Shown here: positions 8,357 to 17,043 of the stretch, piece by piece
How positions within the stretch are numbered: the stretch's first letter is position 1
How the letters are laid out: each line of letters opens with the position of its first letter
NCBI RefSeq assembly: GCF_003426025.1
Contig: NZ_QJSH01000022.1
Span: 1 to 44,435, forward strand
Origin: Paraliobacillus quinghaiensis
GTDB taxonomy: Bacteria > Bacillota > Bacilli > Bacillales > Amphibacillaceae
Length of the DNA: 44,435 nucleotides
Direction of reading: 5' to 3'
Program-made: the position numbers and the translations under genes
Notes under the pieces: generated by a model
What the model was told of the DNA's origin: nothing
Databases searched by the model: none
What the model saw: only the letters and a program-made list of their open reading frames with translations

Positions 8357-8448
8357 AATGAAAAATGAATTCGCTTGTTTATAAGGAAAAACTATTGTAT
8401 CCTTTTTAATAAAGATATTAAAGGTAATGGAAGAACTGGAGGATTATT

Positions 8449-8871
8449 ATGCCAACACCTAGTATGGAAGATTATATTGAACAGATATACATGTTAATTG
8501 AATCAAAAGGATATGCACGGGTATCTGATATAGCAGAAGCTTTAGAAGTTCATCCCTCCTCCGTTACTAAAATGGTTCAAAAACTTGATAAAGATGAGTA
8601 CTTAAATTATGAAAAATACAGAGGGTTAGTCCTAACACCGCAAGGCAAAAAAATTGGGAAACGTCTCGTATATCGACATGAGTTATTAGAACAATTTTTA
8701 ACACTGATTGGAGTTAATAAAGAAAATATCTATCACGATGTAGAGGGTATTGAGCATCACCTTAGTTGGAATTCAATTGACCGAATCGGGGATTTGGTAC
8801 AATACCTGGAAAACAGTCCTAGTGCAGTAGAAGAGTTAAAACATCTACATAAAGAAAGTGACGATTCTTAA
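8449..8871 (+). CDS. mntR: Manganese-responsive DtxR-family repressor MntR
   Basis: 140-residue transcription factor that binds Mn(II) and represses manganese importers. An N-terminal winged helix (about 1-60) precedes the dimerisation/metal domain. All six B. subtilis MntR metal ligands are present at the same numbers: D8, E11, H77, E99, E102 and H103. That makes manganese rather than iron specificity likely. The start ATG lies after GGAGGATT. It stands alone between two terminators; the B. subtilis mntR is also in this yqh neighbourhood (former name yqhN). No manganese transporter lies in the window, so its targets are elsewhere. Confidence 0.95.
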   Translation: MPTPSMEDYIEQIYMLIESKGYARVSDIAEALEVHPSSVTKMVQKLDKDEYLNYEKYRGLVLTPQGKKIGKRLVYRHELLEQFLTLIGVNKENIYHDVEGIEHHLSWNSIDRIGDLVQYLENSPSAVEELKHLHKESDDS

Positions 8872-8916
8872 TGAAGCAAGAGCAATCCAGAAATTTGGGT
8901 TGCTCTTGCTTCATTA
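8869..8916. terminator. Long hairpin after mntR
   Basis: A perfect 17-bp stem (8869-8885 with 8900-8916) that begins at the mntR stop codon. The U-run is weak, so termination efficiency is uncertain. Confidence 0.7.
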
Positions 8917-9056
8917 GAAATAAAAATATAGCATCAATATTAATTAAACTAAAAAGGGAATTTCGAGATAACCCTATAGAAAACTAGAATTTTTTGAAAC
9001 GTAATTGATTTGATACACGTATGTTAATTAGAAAGAAAAAAAGAGGAGAGAATACG

Positions 9057-10766
9057 ATGTTAGGAGTTATCATTACAACTACATTCGCGTTTACGCTTTA
9101 TGTATTAGTAGCACTAGTATTATTTATTCAAAAGAAACAGAAGAAAACAATTATAAAAAATAGTATCTATATATTTGTTATTGGTTTCATTATAATGGGA
9201 GGCCTTCTTTATCTAATTATGCCTGCTATCACAATTCCAAATATCTTATTACTAAATGTAATAGTTGCGGCTATTTTCACTCCAACATTATATTTTATGA
9301 TTGAAAAAGGTGAAAAAAGTAAAAAATCAGGTACATTGATTATTAGCAGTATTTTCGCCGTTTCTGTATTAGGGTTAATTGTTGTTTTTGTTGCAGGATT
9401 TACAGTGTTAGATGATGCACATCAATCAATTAACAAGGAAGTTCAAGATCAAGCTGAACCACTAAATAAAGATGATACGCCGATAGCAGTCGCCCCAGAA
9501 TCTGCTCGTAACAAAATGCAGAAGGCTATGAGCGTTGTACCAAACCCTCAATATTATGACCTAGGTAAACTACAGGTGCAAAAAATTGATGGTAACATTG
9601 TTTACGTGGCACCACTTGAATTCACTGGTTTTTGGAAATATGTTAGAGGAAAAGAAACGGAAGGTTATTTTACTATTGAGGCAACAAATGTCAATGCACA
9701 GCCAGATTATGTTGAGAGCAATATGATGTATACGAATTCAAGTTATTTCAGTAAAAATATTAAACGTGTTATTTATAATGAATACCCACATTATATACAA
9801 AGTGGTGAAGCGCAAGTTGAAGTAGACGATGATGGTAAGCCTTGGTATGTACAATCACTGTATCAACCAATGTCGATAACGAATAAACCAGATTTAAGTA
9901 ATGTAAAGGTAGCAGTTATTGACCCTGTCACTGGAGATTTGAGCTTGTATGATACAGATAAAGCACCAGAATTTATTGAGGGTTCAGTAAGTTCTGAATT
10001 AGCAGAACAACAAAATAATTACTTTGGAAAATATGTACACGGTTGGTTAAATAGCGTGTTTGGTAAAAAAGATGTACGTATTCCAAATGATTCTGGAACA
10101 GAAAAAAGTGTTACACCTATATTTGATGAATCGGGTGAAATGTCTTACTTTACTGATATGACTTCTCCGAAAGAGAATATTGATTCGGCACTAGGTTACA
10201 CACTAATAAACGCAAGAACAGGTAAATTAACGTATTATAATGGTGACATGAATAACGGGATAATGGATAGTGAAGGGGCAAAACAAATTGTAAACAAAGA
10301 GTTTCCAGAGAAGAACTGGAAGGGTTCAATGCCAATACTTTATAATATTGATGGTAATCCCACTTGGGTAGTGAATGTTTTGGATCCCAATGGACTTTTC
10401 AAACGGTATGCTTATATCGATGCATCTGATTCTGATTTTGTTGTCTTTGGGGACACAGCAAGAGGGACTTTGGATTCGTATCGTATAGCACTACAACAAG
10501 ACCCCAGTAAGGTAGAAGCAAGTGACGATGTGAAAGTTGAAACAAGAAGCGGAACTGTTAACCGTGTAATTGTTATAACAAATGAAACAGCGCGTACGGT
10601 ACAATTTTTATTAGTAGATGATGATACGATATACACACTTAATGCAAGTAACGCTCCTTTAGCACTATTTTTAAAAGAAGGAGATCAGGTAACAATGCAA
10701 GTGAAAATTCGAGACCAACAAGTGGGTATTGTAGAAGAAATAGCAATTGAAGGATTAAATGAATAA
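9057..10766 (+). CDS. Unknown membrane protein with a large external PepSY-like region
   Basis: Not recognised as a named protein. The start is ATG 9057, behind AGAGGAGAG; an in-frame ATG at 9021 has no such site. This gives 569 residues. Four hydrophobic helices lie at about 3-24, 35-56, 57-82 and 90-117. A large soluble part of about 440 residues follows, probably outside the membrane. It contains two blocks reminiscent of PepSY domains, each with a conserved 'D/NA.TG.L..Y' turn: VIDPVTGDLSLYD and INARTGKLTYYNGD, the second followed by AKQIVNKEFPEKNWKGSMPILYNIDGNPTWVV. The last 75 residues look like a small beta domain. PepSY-type domains are thought to inhibit proteases, so a cell-surface role is conceivable but unproven. 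It is monocistronic with its own terminator. Confidence 0.75.
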   Translation: MLGVIITTTFAFTLYVLVALVLFIQKKQKKTIIKNSIYIFVIGFIIMGGLLYLIMPAITIPNILLLNVIVAAIFTPTLYFMIEKGEKSKKSGTLIISSIFAVSVLGLIVVFVAGFTVLDDAHQSINKEVQDQAEPLNKDDTPIAVAPESARNKMQKAMSVVPNPQYYDLGKLQVQKIDGNIVYVAPLEFTGFWKYVRGKETEGYFTIEATNVNAQPDYVESNMMYTNSSYFSKNIKRVIYNEYPHYIQSGEAQVEVDDDGKPWYVQSLYQPMSITNKPDLSNVKVAVIDPVTGDLSLYDTDKAPEFIEGSVSSELAEQQNNYFGKYVHGWLNSVFGKKDVRIPNDSGTEKSVTPIFDESGEMSYFTDMTSPKENIDSALGYTLINARTGKLTYYNGDMNNGIMDSEGAKQIVNKEFPEKNWKGSMPILYNIDGNPTWVVNVLDPNGLFKRYAYIDASDSDFVVFGDTARGTLDSYRIALQQDPSKVEASDDVKVETRSGTVNRVIVITNETARTVQFLLVDDDTIYTLNASNAPLALFLKEGDQVTMQVKIRDQQVGIVEEIAIEGLNE

Positions 10767-10776
10767 TTTAAATGAG

Positions 10777-10807
10777 CAAGGTTGTCCAAATTGACAGCCT
10801 TGTTTTT
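10777..10807 (+). terminator. Terminator after the membrane protein gene
   Basis: A 10-bp stem CAAGGTTGTC/GACAGCCTTG (10777-10786, 10793-10802; one G-U) followed by five T. Confidence 0.88.
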
Positions 10808-10879
10808 GTTAAGGCGTCTTTTGTTCTAAAATATAGTTTCAGTATATATATATAAATTAAACATATGCTGGAGGTTATT

Positions 10880-11770
10880 ATGAAAATTGACGGTGTATTT
10901 TCCGGTGGTGGTGTAAAGGCTTTTGCATTTATTGGAGTATTAGAAGTATTGGAGGAGCGAAATTTTTCTTTCGATCGAGTTGCAGGAACCTCAGCAGGTG
11001 CAATTGTAGCAGGATTACTAGCTGCGGGTTATACAAGTAAAGAATTGAAAAAAATGTTTACTGAATTAGATTTAGCACAATTTATGGATGGTACTATTCT
11101 TGAGAAGTATTTACCTTTTTGGAAGTGGTTGTCAGTTTATTTTACGATGGGGCTGTATAAGGGTAAAATCTTTGAGGAATGGTTATATCAAACATTAGCT
11201 AGAAAAAACATCTATACTTTTCGAGATCTTCCAAAGGACAGTTTAAAAGTCGTTGTTGCTGATATATCTGAAGGAAAAATTGTTGTTATTCCAGATGATC
11301 TTGAGCGTTTATATGGTATACATCCAGACAGTTTTTTAGTTTCTAAAGCAATCCGAATGAGTGCTAGTTTACCCTATTTTTTTAGACCCGAAAAATTATA
11401 TAGCAAAACAACAGGAAAAAGCATTATTGTGGATGGAGCAATTTTAAGTAATTTACCTATGTGGGTGTTTGAAAAAGACCGATCATTACGAAAAAGGCCG
11501 TTATTAGGTGTTAAATTGAGTGCTTCTTATGAACAAATTCCCAAAAAAACAATATCCAATGCACTTGATTTATCACGTGCTTTAATAACCACAATGCGAA
11601 TTGCTCATGACACAAGATATGTTTCCAAAAAACATAAAGAGGATATATTGTTTTTGCCAGTTAATGAAGTTGATGTATCTGAGCTAGAATTATCAAGAGA
11701 AGCCAAAGATGACTTAATTAAACTTGGAAGGACAAGAGCGATATCTTTTTTAACACACTGGCCAAATTAA
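10880..11770 (+). CDS. yqhO: Patatin-like phospholipase (YqhO type)
   Basis: 296-residue serine acyl hydrolase with the patatin catalytic dyad: oxyanion loop GGGVKA (about 9-14), nucleophile S38 in GTSAG, and D185 in IVDGA. The family releases fatty acids from lipids or acyl esters; the natural substrate of YqhO is not known. No signal peptide is present, so it acts in the cytoplasm or at the inner membrane face. The start at ATG 10880 is chosen over an in-frame ATG at 10865 because CTGGAGG lies between the two. It sits in the B. subtilis yqhO position and converges on yqhP with a shared hairpin. Confidence 0.9.
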   Translation: MKIDGVFSGGGVKAFAFIGVLEVLEERNFSFDRVAGTSAGAIVAGLLAAGYTSKELKKMFTELDLAQFMDGTILEKYLPFWKWLSVYFTMGLYKGKIFEEWLYQTLARKNIYTFRDLPKDSLKVVVADISEGKIVVIPDDLERLYGIHPDSFLVSKAIRMSASLPYFFRPEKLYSKTTGKSIIVDGAILSNLPMWVFEKDRSLRKRPLLGVKLSASYEQIPKKTISNALDLSRALITTMRIAHDTRYVSKKHKEDILFLPVNEVDVSELELSREAKDDLIKLGRTRAISFLTHWPN

Positions 11771-11787
11771 AAAGGAAAATATAAAAA

Positions 11788-11824
11788 GAAAAGATCGTAC
11801 ATCAAAAGGATGCACGATCTTTTC
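11788..11824. terminator. Bidirectional terminator between yqhO and yqhP
   Basis: GAAAAGATCGTACA (11788-11801) pairs with TGCACGATCTTTTC (11811-11824) over 14 positions with one mismatch. It overlaps the 3' end of the minus-strand gene. Confidence 0.8.
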
Positions 11825-12197
11825 TTCTTGTTTTTTTTCCGTCTATTACACGTAGATTTGGTGTACCTGCTTTATTTGTTTGCTTTTTCTTGTTTAGTAA
11901 GGGTTTATTTTTGTTAACTTGCATTCTTGAAGTGCTTAGGGTTGCTTGATTTTTGTATTTTTTCTTTGATTGCTTGACAGCTTTTCGATATTTTTTTAAG
12001 TCATTTGTCGTACGCTTTCTAAAGAAAAAGAAGTAGATTGCCCCAAAGATGATTGCAGTAAAACCAACCATGATGAGCATATTAGTTAAGAATGCAGCTG
12101 TGTTTGTAAGCAGTTGAGAGCCTAATCCAAAGATAGCAAGACCAATAATTAGATATATCCAAACAGAAAGCTTTCGATGTCGAAACATTCTCTTCAT
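11802..12197 (-). CDS. yqhP: Small basic membrane protein, YqhP/SA1362 family
   Basis: 131 residues with two transmembrane helices (about 10-30 and 36-60) followed by a long lysine/arginine-rich cytoplasmic tail ending KKTRRKDRASF. The function of this Firmicutes family is unknown; identification rests on topology, the basic tail and its place beside yqhO and yqhR. On the minus strand AGGAATGAAG precedes the start. It is divergent from yqhR, with 290 bases of AT-rich sequence between them in which I see no further gene. Confidence 0.8.
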   Translation of the reverse strand: MKRMFRHRKLSVWIYLIIGLAIFGLGSQLLTNTAAFLTNMLIMVGFTAIIFGAIYFFFFRKRTTNDLKKYRKAVKQSKKKYKNQATLSTSRMQVNKNKPLLNKKKQTNKAGTPNLRVIDGKKTRRKDRASF

Positions 12198-12487
12198 TCC
12201 TTTCTATAGGCTTCATTAATTTAAATGTGCTATGTGAATTTAGTGTATCTATTAAACAGCATGATCAAAATCTATGAAAAATATGCAGAGATCTCCTTAT
12301 ATTTTTTATGTAAAATCAAAAGTAGCCTTTATAGTATATAATATGCTATGGTTTCTTACATTTTACTAAAATATGAATAAAATCACTAGATCAATTTTAA
12401 CAGTCACTTTGAGAAAAATAAAATAAAATAAAATTTTAAAGCATATTGGCTTAAGGGATGGTCATCCTATATCTAGAGGTGATTAAC

Positions 12488-12985
12488 GTGGAATCAAAAC
12501 AAAAATTGGAACAAAATAAACAGGAACAATCAACTTCAGTTATTTCTAAGGCGTTATTTATAGGCTTTTTTGGAGGCGTTTTTTGGAGTTTTATTGGTTG
12601 GGGAGCATCATACTTTAGTTTTTCTTCTATATCTCCAGCATCTTTTATAATCCGCTCTTGGTTGAACCAAAGTTGGACTGATGGTTGGTTAGCTGAAGTT
12701 ATCTCAATATTTTTGATAGGAATTCTTTCTTTAATTGTTGCGATAGCCTATTATTTGTTTTTAAGAAAACTGCGTGGTATTTGGCCAAGTGCCTTATTTG
12801 GATTAGCGCTTTGGGGGATTGTTTTTTATGTGTTACTGCCTGTGTTCCCTAATATTGCTGAGGTGACGGAATTGACGAGTGATACAATTGTAACGACAGT
12901 CTGTCTGTTCTTATTATATGGTATTTTTATTGGTTACTCTATTTCTTACGAGTACCTTGATTCTGTTACTAAAAAGAATGTATGA
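12488..12985 (+). CDS. yqhR: Integral membrane protein YqhR
   Basis: 165 residues with four predicted transmembrane helices (about 20-44, 70-96, 100-122 and 132-156) and a polar N-terminus MESKQKLEQNKQEQS. It belongs to the YqhR family of unknown function, restricted to spore-forming Bacillales as far as I know. The start is taken as GTG 12488, preceded by AGAGGTGAT; an in-frame start at 12458 lacks a site. In B. subtilis yqhQ lies before it and yqhS (aroQ) after it; neither is present here, so this copy of the cluster is shortened. Confidence 0.82.
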   Translation: MESKQKLEQNKQEQSTSVISKALFIGFFGGVFWSFIGWGASYFSFSSISPASFIIRSWLNQSWTDGWLAEVISIFLIGILSLIVAIAYYLFLRKLRGIWPSALFGLALWGIVFYVLLPVFPNIAEVTELTSDTIVTTVCLFLLYGIFIGYSISYEYLDSVTKKNV

Positions 12986-13112
12986 TAGCTATTACCATAC
13001 AAAATGCATTTATTTATGGTAAACTTATAAGAGAAATATAAGTGAGAACAAAAGGAAATCGTTAATCAAACAAATTTAATTTTGCTATTAATTAACGGAA
13101 GGGAAGGATAAA

Positions 13113-14174
13113 ATGGGGAAAATAGAAAAACTCCGAAAAGTAATGTTGGAGGATAATCTAGATGGATTAGTAATTACAAGTCCATACAATAGAAGGTATA
13201 TGACAGGTTTTACTGGCACTGCAGGTGTTGTACTTGTAACAAATTCAAAGGCATTATTTATTACGGATTTTCGTTATACACAACAAGCAGAAGATCAGGC
13301 ACCTTCGTTTGAAATTATCGAACATAAAGAAGGTGCTATAAAAGAGATTGCCAATCAAGTAGAGCATTTGTCTATCAAGCGTTTGGGCTTTGAAAAAAAC
13401 GATCTTACATATGCAATTTATGAACAATATGAACAAACCGTTAAAACAAAGTTGATTCCAACAGAGGGTTTGGTAGAAAAACTTCGTATAATCAAAACAG
13501 ATGAGGAATTAAGTGTTATGAAAGAAGCAGCAAGAATTGCAGATGCAGCTTTTGAACATATTCTCACTGTAATCAAACCAGGTATAACAGAAATCGAAGT
13601 TTCTAATGAGTTAGAATTTTTCATGCGTAAACAAGGAGCAACATCATCTAGCTTTGATATAATTGTTGCATCCGGATACCGTTCTGCACTGCCACATGGT
13701 GTAGCATCAGAGAAGAAAATTGAAAAAGGTGAGCTTGTTACTTTAGATTTTGGTGCGTTATATAATGGGTATTGTTCAGATATTACTCGAACAGTAGCAG
13801 TTGGTGAAATATCGGACGAGTTACAAAATATTTACGATACCGTTCTGCAAGCACAGTTAAAAGGAATGGAAGGAATTAAAGCAGGTATAACAGCAAAAGA
13901 AGCAGATGCTTTAACTAGAGATTATATTAAAGAAAAAGGTTATGGTGAGTACTTTGGACATTCTACTGGTCATGGTTTAGGATTAGAAGTTCATGAGGAA
14001 CCAGGGTTATCATTTAGATCAGATAAAGTGTTAGAACCAGGAATGGTAGTCACTGTGGAACCAGGGATTTATGTGCCAAATGTTGGAGGGTGTAGGATTG
14101 AAGATGATACCATTATCACAAAAGATGGTAATGAAAGGTTGAATCATTCACCAAAAGAACTTATTATATTATAG
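13113..14174 (+). CDS. papA: Xaa-Pro aminopeptidase-type M24 peptidase (YqhT/PapA)
   Basis: 353-residue metallopeptidase that removes N-terminal residues before proline, in the cytoplasm. It has an N-terminal creatinase-like domain (about 1-125) and a C-terminal pita-bread domain. The five metal ligands of the M24 family are visible: D212 and D223 (LDFGALYNGYCSD), H287 (GHGLGLEVHEEP), E316 (VEPGIY) and E330 (GGCRIEDD), which should hold two Mn or Co ions. ATG 13113 follows GGAAGGGAAGG. It lies 75 bases before efp, the conserved yqhT-efp pair; EF-P is needed to translate polyproline, so the two genes share a proline theme. Confidence 0.93.
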   Translation: MGKIEKLRKVMLEDNLDGLVITSPYNRRYMTGFTGTAGVVLVTNSKALFITDFRYTQQAEDQAPSFEIIEHKEGAIKEIANQVEHLSIKRLGFEKNDLTYAIYEQYEQTVKTKLIPTEGLVEKLRIIKTDEELSVMKEAARIADAAFEHILTVIKPGITEIEVSNELEFFMRKQGATSSSFDIIVASGYRSALPHGVASEKKIEKGELVTLDFGALYNGYCSDITRTVAVGEISDELQNIYDTVLQAQLKGMEGIKAGITAKEADALTRDYIKEKGYGEYFGHSTGHGLGLEVHEEPGLSFRSDKVLEPGMVVTVEPGIYVPNVGGCRIEDDTIITKDGNERLNHSPKELIIL

Positions 14175-14249
14175 ACGTTGTATATTTAGTATAACAGTTC
14201 ATATTTTTGTTAAAAAAGATAGAGTAATATTCTAGGGAGGAATATAGTA

Positions 14250-14807
14250 ATGATTTCAGTTAATGATTTTAAAACAGGTCTTACGATTGAAGTAGACAAT
14301 AGTATTTGGCAAGTAGTAGATTTTCAACATGTAAAGCCAGGTAAGGGAGCGGCTTTTGTTCGTTCTAAACTACGTAATCTTCGTAATGGGAATATTCAAG
14401 AAAAAACATTTCGTGCTGGTGAAAAAGTAGCTCCAGCTCATATTGAGAATCGTAAAATGCAGTATTTGTATGCTTCTGGTGATATCCATACGTTCATGGA
14501 TACAAATAATTATGAGCAAACAGAATTACCTGCAAATCAAATCGAATATCAGTTGAAATTTTTAAAGGAAAATATGGAAGTTCATATTATGACTTACCAA
14601 AGCGAAACAATAGGAGTAGAATTGCCAAACAATGTGGAGCTTGAAGTAACAGAAACAGAGCCCGGTATAAAAGGTGATACGGCTAGCGGTGGAACAAAAC
14701 CAGCTACATTAGAAACAGGTTTAACAGTACAAGTACCATTTTTCATTAATCAAGGTGATGTGTTAGTTATTAATACAAGTGACGGTAAATACGTTTCTCG
14801 TGCATAA
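14250..14807 (+). CDS. efp: Elongation factor P
   Basis: 185 residues, full family length, in three beta-barrel domains. It binds ribosomes stalled at polyproline stretches and promotes peptide bond formation. The tip loop VKPGKGAAF carries K32, the residue that B. subtilis decorates with 5-aminopentanol, so the same modification is likely. The C-terminal signature ([16 protein letters not shown]) is complete. The start ATG follows TAGGGAGGAAT. A strong terminator follows, which separates the gene from the sporulation operon downstream. Confidence 0.97.
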   Translation: MISVNDFKTGLTIEVDNSIWQVVDFQHVKPGKGAAFVRSKLRNLRNGNIQEKTFRAGEKVAPAHIENRKMQYLYASGDIHTFMDTNNYEQTELPANQIEYQLKFLKENMEVHIMTYQSETIGVELPNNVELEVTETEPGIKGDTASGGTKPATLETGLTVQVPFFINQGDVLVINTSDGKYVSRA

Positions 14808-14828
14808 AAAGAATAAAATAGTAATAGC

Positions 14829-14867
14829 AAGCCTGGTATGCAAATTTGCGTGCCAGGCTTTTTTTAT
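14829..14867 (+). terminator. Terminator of efp
   Basis: A long stem AAGCCTGGTATGCAAA / TTTGCGTGCCAGGCTT with minor wobble, followed by a T run. Confidence 0.93.
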
Positions 14868-14894
14868 TCTTAATTTAAATTCGGCAACTTAAAG

Positions 14895-14922
14895 TCATAA
14901 CAGGTAAAGACAAGCATAGACT
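14895..14922 (+). promoter_or_regulatory. Candidate SigE promoter of the spoIIIA operon
   Basis: TCATAAC (14895-14901) and CATAGACT (14915-14922), 13 bases apart, resemble the SigE -35 and -10 elements (CATA at -10). The spoIIIA operon is transcribed by SigE in the mother cell in B. subtilis. Assignment is by pattern and position only. Confidence 0.5.
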
Positions 14923-14963
14923 TACTATAAAGATAAATGTGCTAAAGAGAAAGAAGTGAGTGT

Positions 14964-15944
14964 ATGCTAGATGAAATTATTAGACTATTTCCAGGTCATT
15001 TCAAGGGAATCATACTTGATAAAGTAGGAGTTAGATGGGGGTCTTTACAAGAAATTAGGGTGAGGGTAGGTCGTCCAATAGAGCTTGTCTTCGATCAAAA
15101 CACAGAATGGTTGAATAATTTAATTCCTACTAAAAGTGATAGTCTTAGCCTATTAAATCAATTAAGTCAGTTTTCTTTATATCGAATGGAAGATGAATTA
15201 AAGCAAGGCTACATTACCATCCAAGGGGGGCATCGTGTTGGCTTGGCTGGTAAGGTAAATACAATCAATGGTTCAGTAAAAGCAATTAAAGATATAACTT
15301 CCTTCAATATTCGAATTGCTAAAGCAAAACATGGCATTGCAAACCCTTATATGGGCTATTTATTTCAAAGAAAATATCTTAACACTTTAATAATTGGGCC
15401 ACCACAAACAGGAAAGACTACATTGTTACGCGATATTACAAGGTTAATCTCTTCTGGTTGGGGACGAGTAGGTTCAATGAAAGTAGGGGTTGTAGATGAG
15501 CGCTCTGAGATTGCGGGTTGTTTAGAAGGGGTCCCACAACATGATATTGGTAAACGGACAGATGTATTAGATGCTTGTCCGAAGGCAGAGGGAATGATGA
15601 TGTTAATCCGTTCCATGTCTCCTGATGTACTAATTGTTGATGAGATAGGAAGTAAACAAGATGTTGAAGCTCTGCAAGATGCAATGCATGCAGGTGTCCG
15701 CGTAATTTGTACAATACATGGTGATTCTTTGGAAGACATCCAAAAACGCTCATCGTTTAAACCTTTATGGCAGGAGCGAGTATTTGAACGTTTTATTTCG
15801 TTAGAAAGAACGAACAAACCAGGGGTAGTAAAACATATTCTAAGTGCAGAAGGTAGAAATCTTGTAAGGAAACCGAGGGGTGTAAGTGATGAAATGGATT
15901 GGAGCGCTTCTGCTTTTGATCGCCACCACTTGGGTCGGATTTGA
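14964..15944 (+). CDS. spoIIIAA: Stage III sporulation protein AA, secretion-type ATPase
   Basis: 326-residue AAA-type ATPase thought to power the mother-cell side of the SpoIIIA-SpoIIQ channel. The Walker A motif is GPPQTGKT (145-152). Walker B is DVLIVDEIG with D226 and E227. The N-terminal half (QGGHRVGLAGK) is typical of SpoIIIAA. The C-terminus runs 56 bases into spoIIIAB, making the protein slightly longer than the roughly 307 residues of B. subtilis. ATG 14964 follows AGAAGTGAG. First gene of an eight-gene operon with short gaps or overlaps. Confidence 0.96.
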   Translation: MLDEIIRLFPGHFKGIILDKVGVRWGSLQEIRVRVGRPIELVFDQNTEWLNNLIPTKSDSLSLLNQLSQFSLYRMEDELKQGYITIQGGHRVGLAGKVNTINGSVKAIKDITSFNIRIAKAKHGIANPYMGYLFQRKYLNTLIIGPPQTGKTTLLRDITRLISSGWGRVGSMKVGVVDERSEIAGCLEGVPQHDIGKRTDVLDACPKAEGMMMLIRSMSPDVLIVDEIGSKQDVEALQDAMHAGVRVICTIHGDSLEDIQKRSSFKPLWQERVFERFISLERTNKPGVVKHILSAEGRNLVRKPRGVSDEMDWSASAFDRHHLGRI

Positions 15945-16401
15945 ATTAGCAAATCAATTAAACAATCGACCAAAGCAAATTAGACAATTAAAGAATGCCT
16001 TGCAAATAGTAGAAGCTGAAATAGTGTATAGCCAAGCTCCTTTAGAAGAAGCATTCCGAATAGTTGCAAAACAAATTCCGAATCCAATTGCTTCATTTTT
16101 TCAAGCGATAAGTCAAGAACTATTGCAACAAACAGCTGATTTACCAACAATTTGGGAAGAAGAAATTGCTCGTTTCTTTCCGAATCTTGCCTTAGGAAAC
16201 GATGAAAAAGAGCTCATGCAACAATTTGGTCGAACTTTAGGTCAACATGATATCACACAACAAAAAAAACATATTCAACTTGCATTTACACATTTAGATC
16301 GTGCTTTAGAAGAGGCGCAAGACAACCAGCAACGTTACGGAAGAATGGTAAAAAGTTTAGGGTTTTTAACTGGCTTATTTATTGTCTTACTCTTGCTTTA
16401 G
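15889..16401 (+). CDS. spoIIIAB: Stage III sporulation protein AB
   Basis: 170 residues with an N-terminal membrane helix (MKWIGALLLLIATTWVGFELA), a helical cytoplasmic body and a C-terminal helix (LGFLTGLFIVLLLL). It resembles the GspF/type II secretion platform family and is proposed to connect the ATPase SpoIIIAA with the membrane ring. ATG 15889 is preferred to the adjacent GTG 15886 for its spacing from GAGGGG. It overlaps the end of spoIIIAA, so the two are probably translationally coupled. Confidence 0.93.
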   Translation: MKWIGALLLLIATTWVGFELANQLNNRPKQIRQLKNALQIVEAEIVYSQAPLEEAFRIVAKQIPNPIASFFQAISQELLQQTADLPTIWEEEIARFFPNLALGNDEKELMQQFGRTLGQHDITQQKKHIQLAFTHLDRALEEAQDNQQRYGRMVKSLGFLTGLFIVLLLL

Positions 16402-16417
16402 AAAGGAGTAATAATAT

Positions 16418-16624
16418 ATGTATCAAGAGGCTGCTGTTTTATTTCAAATTGCCGGGATAGGGATAATTGTTGCAATGATACATACTATCTTAAAACAAAT
16501 GGGGAAAGAAGAATACGCACAATTTGCAAGTCTTATTGGCTTTATTATTGTACTTATTTTCGTAGTGAATAGTATCTCAGATTTTTTTCAACAAATTAAG
16601 TCCGTCTTCTTATTCCAGGGGTAA
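16418..16624 (+). CDS. spoIIIAC: Stage III sporulation protein AC
   Basis: 68-residue membrane protein with two transmembrane helices (about 7-24 and 37-58) joined by KQMGKEEYAQFA, the family signature loop. Part of the mother-cell channel complex. AGAAAGGAG precedes the ATG. It lies 16 bases after spoIIIAB and 5 before spoIIIAD. Confidence 0.95.
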   Translation: MYQEAAVLFQIAGIGIIVAMIHTILKQMGKEEYAQFASLIGFIIVLIFVVNSISDFFQQIKSVFLFQG

Positions 16625-16629
16625 CTTAG

Positions 16630-17019
16630 ATGGTTATTATTCAAATTGTCACAATTGCTATTGTAGCAAGTCTATTGGTGTTATTAGTAAAAGAACAACA
16701 ACCAATTTTTGCGTTTGTCATTACTATATTGACGGGAGTCATCCTATTTTTTTTCATTATTGAATCTGTTACTGAAGTAATTGATTTAATTCGATCTTTA
16801 AGTAAAAAGGCAAATATTAATGAAATGTATCTTGAGACAATTTTGCAAATTATTGGAATATCTTATATCGCTGAGTTTGGTTCACAACTGACAAAGGATG
16901 CTGGACTAGCTTCTGTTGCTGCGAAGATCGAACTAGCAGGTAAAATATTTATAATAGTTCTTGCTGTTCCAATCTTAACTGCTGTTGTTGAAACAATCCT
17001 AAACTTTCTTCCGCAATAA
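16630..17019 (+). CDS. spoIIIAD: Stage III sporulation protein AD
   Basis: 129-residue integral membrane protein, largely hydrophobic, with helices at about 2-20, 26-46 and 100-125. It shares the spoIIIAC fold in extended form. The block NEMYLETILQIIGISYIAEFGSQLTKDAGL is diagnostic. Needed for SigG activity in the engulfed forespore in B. subtilis. It starts only five bases after spoIIIAC. Confidence 0.95.
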   Translation: MVIIQIVTIAIVASLLVLLVKEQQPIFAFVITILTGVILFFFIIESVTEVIDLIRSLSKKANINEMYLETILQIIGISYIAEFGSQLTKDAGLASVAAKIELAGKIFIIVLAVPILTAVVETILNFLPQ

Positions 17020-17043
17020 TGTTAATTAAAATGGGGTAAGTTC

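Noticed and set aside
15365-15973. Long minus-strand frame opposite spoIIIAA
   Set aside because: It is the shadow of the coding strand; the plus-strand product has Walker motifs and an operon context.
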